64,000 bases of DNA from the NCBI GenBank assembly GCA_028641055.1, contig CM054057.1, positions 399,822,541 to 399,886,540 of the forward strand, in the 5' to 3' direction. A program made the position numbers and the translations under genes. The notes under the pieces were generated by a model. That model had not been told where the DNA came from and did no database searches. It saw only the letters and a program-made list of their open reading frames with translations. This DNA comes from Alopecurus myosuroides. Taxonomy: Eukaryota > Streptophyta > Magnoliopsida > Poales > Poaceae. Below are positions 56,760 through 64,000 of the stretch, piece by piece (position 1 is the stretch's first letter; each line of letters opens with the position of its first letter).

Positions 56760-59582
56760 TTTCCTATGCTAGCCACTTTGTGCTCTATTGACTTGTTCTT
56801 TTACAAGATTATTTTTCATAGGAAGTGGGTTAGACTTAAATTTGTTTTACAATTTCTTATTGATGCTCTATTTTTCTTCAATTCATATTTCTCATGTGAG
56901 CATCTTCTCAAATTATCACGCCTAGCTGAAAGACTTTAAAGAAAAGCGCTTCCGGGAGACAACCCGTTTTATTTCTCCATTTTCAACCCGTTTTCCGTCG
57001 TTTATTTTTGTTTTATTTGCAACTGGGTGTTGTGTACTTCCTAAGCAACCCTGCTGTATCTTTTCTTTTGTGTCTTTGTTGAGCCAAGTAAAGCCTCTAG
57101 TGGAAAGTTGATACTATATTTCGGATTTTTGTGCAGGAAATAGATTTTTGTTGTCCACTGTTAAAATCGTATAAAATCACAGAAAATTCAGAATGACCTG
57201 AGTTTTCTTGCGTAATCCTGGGATATATACACAACTTTTCTTAGTTTACCACTTTTTATTTGATCAACTGAGGATTTTCGAAAAAATTCATCTTTACCTG
57301 TTGTTCTGTTTTGACAGATTTCTGCTAATAATTGCATTTTCCTTAATCTCTTTCTTTTGGTGTTCTTTTGAGAAAAAGAGTTCTAAAAGAAGTGGCAGTA
57401 GCTAATGTATTTACGAGTGTTAGGCTTGTGTTTAAACTAAACCACGTGAATTTATTATTTCGATTGACACTAACGTTGCTAATGAAGATTGTGAGAAGTT
57501 TGGTGTGAAGGAAGTTTTCAAGGGTCAAGAGAAGAGGATGATATGACGTGATCAAGAAGAGCTTGGGGATGCCCCGGAGGTACATCCCATAACATTCCAA
57601 GAATACTCAAGCGTCTAAGCTTGGGGATTCCCAAGGCATCCCCTTCTTCATCGACAAATTATCAGGTCACTTCTAGTGAAACTATATTTTTATTCGGTCA
57701 CATCTTATGTGCTTTACTTTGAGAGTCTTTTATTTTTGTTTTCGGTTTGTTTAGTTTTCTTTGATGTAGTTTATGGTTGGATCTTATCATACTTGTGTGG
57801 TAGAGAGACACCCTCCATTTTCATTGCTTAGAACACTCTAGTTTTCATTCTCATTGTTCTGTGAGTGTTCACTTTTTGCTAGTACTGCGTTTAGCCTTTG
57901 TTTTCATCCAACTCTTATTAAGAGTTTTTAGTTTTAGTAGTGTTATGTGAGTAATTTCATGTTTTCTTTCTGTATCATGTAGAGTATTTTTGTTAATACA
58001 TATCTTGTATGGTGCTTGTTGAGAAAACAAGCTGCTGCTTGAGGTAGAATTTTTAACGGTACAAGTAGAAGCTTGTATAGACTGTGGCTAGACTTTTTCA
58101 TATCATGCTAGCTGTTATTTTAGTTTTAAATCCTTGTGGTTATTGAGTAGCATGATTAGCCTCAAATATCCGAGAGTGTTTAATGTTCCATTGAAAGAAT
58201 CATGAGTTGTTCTTGTCATATTGAATCATAAATTTGTGGTATTCTCTTTTGAATGTTTTATTTGATTGACTTGGCGCATGCTCACACCATGTTTATGACT
58301 TTGAACCAGTCACTAATAGCCTCTATCATCATTTAGTTTTTGAACTTGTGGTACCACTTATGCTTTGATTAATGATGTTTATGTCGATATGCATGATTAT
58401 GGCTCTTATGCTCTCTTGATTTGTTGCTCCTAGTCTTTTGCTCGCCTCCACCTCTACTGAGTATGGAATTCTACTCGTGCATCGAACTCCCTAAAACCAA
58501 TTTTTCCCATTGTGTCCACCATACCGACCCACATGTGGTATTTAACTGCCACTGTAAGTAAATTTCTCATGTGTTACCTTTAAAACCTTCAAAATTGCTC
58601 CTGCTTTGTGTTCCTGTTTTTGCTCATGAGGACGTAAATAGAGAATATTTATCTCACTTGTTGATTGGATTTCACACCCTGGACTAGTGGCTTCATCCGC
58701 TTATCCAATTGATAGAAGAGCTGGCAGTGGGGTGCCCAGCCCCAAATTAGTGCAAACAAATTCTCTTCACTATTTTCCCCCTGATTTATCAGTCAAAGCA
58801 TAATTGTGTAAACAAAAGAGAAAGAGGGATGACCTTCTACCCAGATGCGCCCTTCATATGGGAGCTGCTCTTCTGAAATATAGTTGGCTTGTGACGTACT
58901 GTATTTTCTGTTTACCATTCGTTGAAAATAGCATACATCTCCCAAAATATAGACACTCCTCCATGGTATGTGATTGTTGGTAGGCACCCGAGTATTCGGT
59001 TAGCCATGGTTTGAGTAAGATGGATGGGAGGAGTGTCAAACTTTTAATACCTCTGTTTAATAAAATAAAAGCTCTCGCACATGAGTGATCCCTGCTTCCC
59101 TCTGCGAAGGGCCTTTCTTTTAATTTTATGTTGAGTCTCCATCTTCTAACTTTATGCACAGTTGAGAGAGCATTTTTGCCATTCTGAGTTTTATGTGCAT
59201 TTGTCCCAGAAATATTATTAATTGATTCATGATGTGTTATTGCTTGTTCTCTGATTATTTTTTCTAGTCTTCCTCATGAACTTTGAAGGTGTCCTGGCAT
59301 TTATGTCTTGCCCCACTCTTAAGAACTAGCGAAATACCACTTTGCCATGCTTTCTCTATACTTGAAAAAAACGTATATCTGTCTTTGCATTGTTATTCAT
59401 GATCTTTTATTTGAGTTACTTCTCATGATGCAAAGTGATTGCTATGCTTCATTATTAAAGTTCTATTTATCATGTTTGTGTTAAAGTTCTATGATCTCAG
59501 TTTACTTGCTCTGCTTTACATATTATGATCAATATTGTGTGGTAGCATGTCACCTCAGAAATTATTTTGTTTTATCGTTTAC
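56760..59582 (+). other. Element F non-coding tail
   Basis: About 2.8 kb, AT-rich, no convincing ORF. Contains GCTTGGGGATGCCCCGGAGG near 57560 and, at about 58255-58625, a segment homologous to 63640-64000 of G. Confidence 0.7.
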
Positions 59583-59619
59583 CTACTCGAGGACGAGTAG
59601 GAACTAAGTTTGGAGATGT
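59583..59619 (+). promoter_or_regulatory. Element F polypurine tract and hairpin
   Basis: CTACTCG-AGGA-CGAGTAG (59583-59600), a perfect 7-bp stem with a 4-nt loop, then AAGTTTGGAGATGT directly before the 3' LTR. Confidence 0.82.
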
Positions 59620-61009
59620 TGATATGTCATAAACATAAACTTAATTTTTGATGTTCCATGTTGTTTTCTTATTGTTTCCCACATGTTTTACTTGCAATTT
59701 ATGTCATTTTTATCGATTTTCCGGGACTAACCTATCAAAAAGATGCCAAGTGCCAGTTCCCTGTTTTCTGTTGTTTTTTTATTTCAAAAAAGTTGTTCTG
59801 AAAATATTCTCGGAATTGCACCCCACGAATCCCGAAGTTCCTATTTTCCCCGGAAGCATCCAGAAGTCCGAAGAGGAGTCGAAGATGGGCACCAGGGGGC
59901 CCTCACCATAGCCAGGCGTGGGCCCCCTTGGTCGCGCCCAGGGGTGGTGAGGCCACCCTGGTGGCCCACTGGCGTCGCCCTTTGGCCTATATAATCCCCC
60001 CGATGCAAAAACCCTAGGAGAATCCACGAAATTCCACGAAACCTTCCGCAGCCGCTGTCATCGTCAACCCAAGTTTCGGGGGACAAATCTCTGTTCTGGC
60101 ACCCTGCCGGGACGGGGAAGTTCCCCCGGAAGCCATCTCCATAGACTCCACCGCCATCTCCAACGCCGTTGATGTCTCCTGTGATGAGGAAGGAATAGTT
60201 CTCCCCCGAGGCTGAGGGCTCTACCGGTTGCTATGTGGTTCATCTCTCTCTCCCATGGTGTGATCTATATGTGATCGTGAGCTTTGTAATCTAGTTGAAT
60301 AAGTAGATGTTACTCTTCATCTTGTGCTACTCAAGTGTTTTATTAATATCAACTTTGGAGTCACCTTGTCCCGCGGTGTGAAGATGACAGTGTGCACATC
60401 GTGTGTGTCTCCTCTATGAATTGTGGTATTTGTCTAGTACCTTCTAGGGCGCTCAAGTTGACAGTGTGGGGCTCACTAGACATGGGAACGCTTACATTAA
60501 GGAATGCTTTTTGCAGCCCTACACAATGATTAGTGTTTGTTATCCAACCAGAGAGGGTTAAGAGTAGAATAGTGAAGAGAAGATATTTAGTTATTCAAGC
60601 ATGTGATCATTGTTGAGAGTGTCCACTAGTGTAAGTAGGATCCCTAGGCCTTGTTTCCAAAGCATTGAAACACCGTTTTCCATCTGTTCTGCTACATGTT
60701 TGCTTGCTGCCATATTTATTTCAGATTGCTATTATTACTTATAACAATCCATATTACTCGCATTTCACTATCTCTTCGCCGAACTAGTGCACCTATATAC
60801 CTGACAAGTATATTGGGTGTGTTGGGGACACAAGAGACTTCTTGTATCTTAATTGCAGGGTTTCTTGAGAGGGATATCTTTGACCTCTACCTCCCTGAGT
60901 TCGATAAACCTTGGGTGATCCACTTAAGGGAAACTTGCTGATGTTCTACAAACCTCTGCACTTGGAGGCCCAACACTGTCTACAAGAATAGAAGCGTGCG
61001 TAGACATCA
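59620..61009 (+). repeat. Element F 3' LTR
   Basis: Starts TGATATGTCATAAACATAAAC and ends GCGTAGACATCA. Collinear with the 5' LTR but with many substitutions. Confidence 0.92.
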
Positions 61010-61842
61010 CTTCCCCATTATGTTTTCACCATGTTTACTTATGTTATCATGTTGCTACTTGAGTATAGTCATGTTTTCCACCATCATTATGCATGTTTTC
61101 CTGATGTTTTCACCCTGAGTACTAAGGTTATGCATGTTTTCACCATCCATACTTTTGTTTTCACCACTACCATCTTTGTTTTCTTTGGATATTTTTTCCA
61201 TTAGAGTGTCATAGAACCTCTGTAGTGCTGGTTTTGGTTTTGTTTTGCACCCTTTCACTTTTGTTTTCTGGTTTTTATTAATTATTAAAAGTCTAGAAAT
61301 ACCTCAAAAATAAAGTTTCTCTAAAAATTCCCGAAAAATGATAACAAAATTTTTACGTAAAAAATGAGGCAGAAAGCCATCTGGGAGACCCCAGGGGGAC
61401 CCACCAGTCAGGCACACATGGGGTGGCGCGGCCAGCCCCCTGGTGGCGCCAACACATGGTGTGGGCCCCCTGGTCCTCCACTTACTTTCTCTACTGGCAA
61501 AGTCTTCTCTCTCACCCACCAACCTCAACACATTTCCTGGAACCCAAGTTCTTGCTGTTCTTCCTCTGGATTTTTGATCTCCTTCTTCAGCCCATCATTT
61601 GTGCTGAGATTTTTTTTCATTTGCTCTTCGGTATGTGACTCCTCCGATGATCCAAGTAGAATTTTATTTGGTGAAGTATTTCTTGAGTATTTTGGTACAG
61701 TATGTGAGTTTGCATGCTTCATTTGAGTAGAAATAGTGTAGTTTTGATGTATGTTTAAGCTCTCATATAAGTCCCTATGGTAGTTTCCACCTTATAGTTG
61801 CTTGAAATTAATTTTTGTGATGATTGTTGGAAAATTTCAGAG
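61010..61842 (+). other. Element G non-coding region after F
   Basis: 61010-61190 has a loose tandem array of ATGTTTTCACC-like units. 61360-61500 is GC-rich (GGCGCGGCCAGC, TGGTGGCGCC) as in leaders of Athila-type elements. It ends AAAATTTCAG|AG before an ATG, a probable 3' splice site. Confidence 0.55.
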
Positions 61843-62277
61843 ATGGATAATTATAATTTTGGAGAGATATTTAGGAGTGGTGCTCCTAGAAGAACAAGGC
61901 CCTCATGCTCAACCACTTCAGCGAGGCCATCGTACAATGAAGGTGTTATTGCACCGATTATTGACGATGCGGGAAGTGATGGTATCGTTAACCCATCTAG
62001 CTTTCCTTGCATTACATTTTTAAGAAGTTCAGATTTATTAGATGACTTTCGTATGCTTATTGAAAGAGTTGGTCTAACCATCTTTATGGATGATGAAAGC
62101 CCTCAGTATGCCACTCTCACAAAAACTTTTGTTGAGAGCTTTAAATTTCAGAACACGCATTTTGGTCCAACTGATGCATTCAAGTTATATAGTAGTCAAT
62201 GTTTCTTTGTCCTTGGTAGATTTTTGTACTACTACAGGTATCAACGCCGCCAGGAGAGCGAGCAGGATTTAGGATAA
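61843..62277 (+). pseudogene. Element G second ORF, N-terminal part (Athila-type, function unknown)
   Basis: 144 codons from ATG 61843 (MDNYNFGEIF...). It has SARPSYNEGVI, then a segment with FVESFKFQNTHF and DAFKLYSS, resembling the product usually labelled putative plant transposon protein in Triticeae Athila-type repeats. The frame ends at TAA after QESEQDLG. Homologous codons continue in other frames (next entry), so the gene is broken. Confidence 0.6.
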
Positions 62278-62925
62278 ACCAGCAGACCTCCAGGGGCTCT
62301 ACAGAGAAATCACCAACGATGACGGTCGTTCAGTGGGAATATAAGGAACATTCAACTTCCCGCTCTTAGATATTTCACTTACTACCTTGCTACTTGCATC
62401 CTTGGTAGGGGAAACACTAGTAATATTTCTAGTTATCACCTTGCTTTTATTGATGCTGCACTAAACCATAGCACGAAGTATAGTCTTGGTGCACTTGTTG
62501 CACGCCGCCTTGCTGCTACTGGACCTATTTTTGGGGCATTATTGCTACACGTGTAGCAACTGCTTTAAATGTTCCCATTGCCCCCAATGATGAAATAATT
62601 GCTCCTTGTAGGCTTAATCTCGCTGCCATGAAGTCTCATCACTTTGTTACTGCTAACACTACTGCGGAACGCTTAGTATATAGAGTTTTATATATAGATG
62701 GAGAGGAGCAGAAAGTTACTTTGGCGCATCCTGTTTTGTTTCTCTAAGGAGCAGGTAGACGAGCATCTGAGCACCACGGAGTTTCACAGACAGCAGGAGA
62801 GGCGAGACGCGCCCCCAAAGGACCACAACACGCAGTAAACCGACCCATCCTCGAGCACATATCAGGAGGAGGGTTCCTCCTCAGCATACTACGGGGGCGC
62901 CACCTCATGGTCCCCTTGGTGATTG
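62278..62925 (+). pseudogene. Element G second ORF, decayed C-terminal part
   Basis: In a different frame the stretch reads RYFTYYLATCILGRGNTSN, SLGALVARRLAATGP and, further on, KSHHFVTANTT-like and SKEEQVDEHL-like strings, with several stops. Recognisable as the rest of the same protein family. It ends before CTAAGCTTGGGGGAGG at 62949. Confidence 0.6.
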
Positions 62926-64000
62926 ATCTCCATTTAGGCCAAAATCCTAAGCTTGGGGGAGGTATACCGACATCACACTCATTTATATATCATGTTCAGT
63001 CGGTTCTTTGTATATCCATGTTTTCGTTTCTTTCTTTTGTTTTAGCTTATTTCGTTTCTCTTTGTTTTATTGTTTTGCTCTTGTTTTCCAAAACACAAAA
63101 AGACCAAAAATATTTATGTTGTTTCTCTTTGTTTGCTTCTTTAGTTTCTTTTTGTTGGATCCCTTTCTTTTATCATTTCGGTTTAGTATTCAAAAATCCA
63201 AAAATATTTTGCTTTATTTTCTTGCTTCTTTATGTTCTTGTTTTAAATTGAAGACCCAAAAATATTTGTTGATCTTCTTTGGTTTTGTAAAGTTTGTTGC
63301 AGAGTTCACCAGAGTTCCGTGTCTCCGTTGGAGATTGAGTATCATTCTATATTATTCAATCGACAAGTGAAGAGCAGTAATGATGATTTACGACAATCCG
63401 AGTTGTGGTGAGAGGCTGGTATGAACTCTATTTGTTTTATTTTTGTACATATACTCATTGTGTGAACTTCTTAGTCTGTTCATGTAGGGTGTATGCTATT
63501 TAATTGATGCTTGGTAGTTCGTTCTCTCACGTGTTAGTTCCAACTTATTAATATAAGATAGTATGTTGTATGAATGTTTGCTTGCATTGTTTTATTCATA
63601 TAAGGGTATGACATTGTGTTATCTCCCTCTGATTGTTTTGCTTGAATTGACTTGGCACATGCTTACGCATGCTATGATTGAAAACAAAAAGTCGCTTAAG
63701 CCTCGATGATTTATTTTGCCTCGGAGTATTTGTATCATTTGTATGCCCCTGTTAGTTTTGTTTTGTCGCAAGCATGATTATGACAGTTGTTGCTCTCTTG
63801 ATTGTCGCTCTGCGTCTATTGCTAGCCTTCGCCTATACTGAGTATGAGCTCTACTCGTGCATCCAACTCCCAAAAACCAAAGTTTGCCAAATGTGTCCAC
63901 CATACCTACCTATGTATGTGGTATTTAACTGCCATTCCAAGTAAATTTCTCATGTGCTACCTTTAAAACTTGCTAAAAATTATTCCTGTTTTATGCCCCT
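62926..64000 (+). other. Element G non-coding tail
   Basis: AT-rich, with T-rich runs that create short open frames of no significance. 63640-64000 matches F's 58255-58625. The element continues past the window. Confidence 0.65.

Larger units (their letters stand above)
54534..61009 (+). mobile_element. Element F, non-autonomous Athila-related LTR retrotransposon
   Basis: TSD CTTCC (54529-54533, 61010-61014). LTRs 54534-55915 (1382 bp) and 59620-61009 (1390 bp), beginning TGATA and ending ACATCA, with dozens of differences between them, so clearly older than A, B and D. It has a primer site, one 230-codon ORF of unknown function, a long non-coding tail, a hairpin and a polypurine tract. It has no gag, protease, RT or integrase. 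Confidence 0.93.
53069..64000 (+). mobile_element. Host element G (Athila-type Ty3/Gypsy), decayed, interrupted by F
   Basis: G is the oldest layer. It has gag/protease at 53074-54412, F inserted at 54533/54534, and then leader-like DNA and an ORF region to 62925 followed by AT-rich DNA. No LTR of G is inside the window. Its gag N-terminus is on the far side of E. Multiple stops and frame changes show it is dead. Confidence 0.75.

Noticed and set aside
61843..62277. Host plant gene.
   Set aside because: It lies in the frame of element G, is followed by a decayed extension in another frame, and resembles a protein common in Athila-type repeats.
1..64000. DNA transposons, MITEs, Helitrons, CRISPR arrays, rRNA genes.
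   Set aside because: I looked for terminal inverted repeats with short target duplications, CACTA ends, regularly spaced repeats and rRNA strings; none was found.

Overview
The window reads as intergenic repeat DNA from a large grass genome, most likely Triticeae (wheat, barley, rye or Aegilops). I infer this from the Ty3/Gypsy families present: chromodomain (Tekay/Del-type) elements with LTRs of 3.5 to 4.9 kb, and Athila-type elements of the Sabrina/WHAM kind. I found no host protein gene, rRNA gene, functional tRNA gene or CRISPR array. Essentially every base can be assigned to one of seven LTR retrotransposons, named A to G here.

The layout is a nested stack. Host G (Athila-type, + strand, decayed gag/protease and a downstream ORF) occupies 53069-54533 and 61010-64000. 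G was hit by F (54534-61009, + strand, TSD CTTCC), a non-autonomous Athila relative, and by E, of which only one long LTR is visible (50099-53068, - strand). E was hit by C (- strand, from beyond the left edge to 50098). C was hit twice. A (1300-26524, - strand, TSD AATAC) lies in the end of C's pol. D (32216-46685, + strand, TSD CCGCA) lies in C's 5' LTR. A was hit by B (7982-18900, + strand, TSD ATTGG) inside its reverse transcriptase. The chain G>E>C>A>B is five layers deep. LTR divergence counted by eye agrees with this order: C about 2%, A about 0.5%, B and D about 0.1%.

D is structurally complete: identical-length 4321-bp LTRs, an initiator-Met tRNA primer site, an extra ORF, one uninterrupted 1462-aa Gag-Pol with chromodomain, and a polypurine tract. 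A and C are the same type with disabling lesions. B keeps LTRs, primer site and polypurine tract but only about 1 kb of internal DNA, yet is very young, so it was probably moved in trans.

Three things go beyond routine annotation. (1) The long LTRs of A, C, D and E each contain what looks like the last two exons of a spliced micro-gene. It has a symmetrical phase-1 exon, a GC-AG intron with a GCAAG donor, and a short terminal exon encoding an acidic tail ending in Asp/Glu-Glu-stop. (2) A, C and D carry an extra sense ORF between primer site and gag whose residues 21-95 match the alpha-beta-beta-beta-alpha layout of a double-stranded-RNA-binding fold; splice acceptors sit directly before both its ATG and the gag ATG. 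(3) The LTRs carry tRNA-like modules and several hairpins that keep pairing while their sequence changes.
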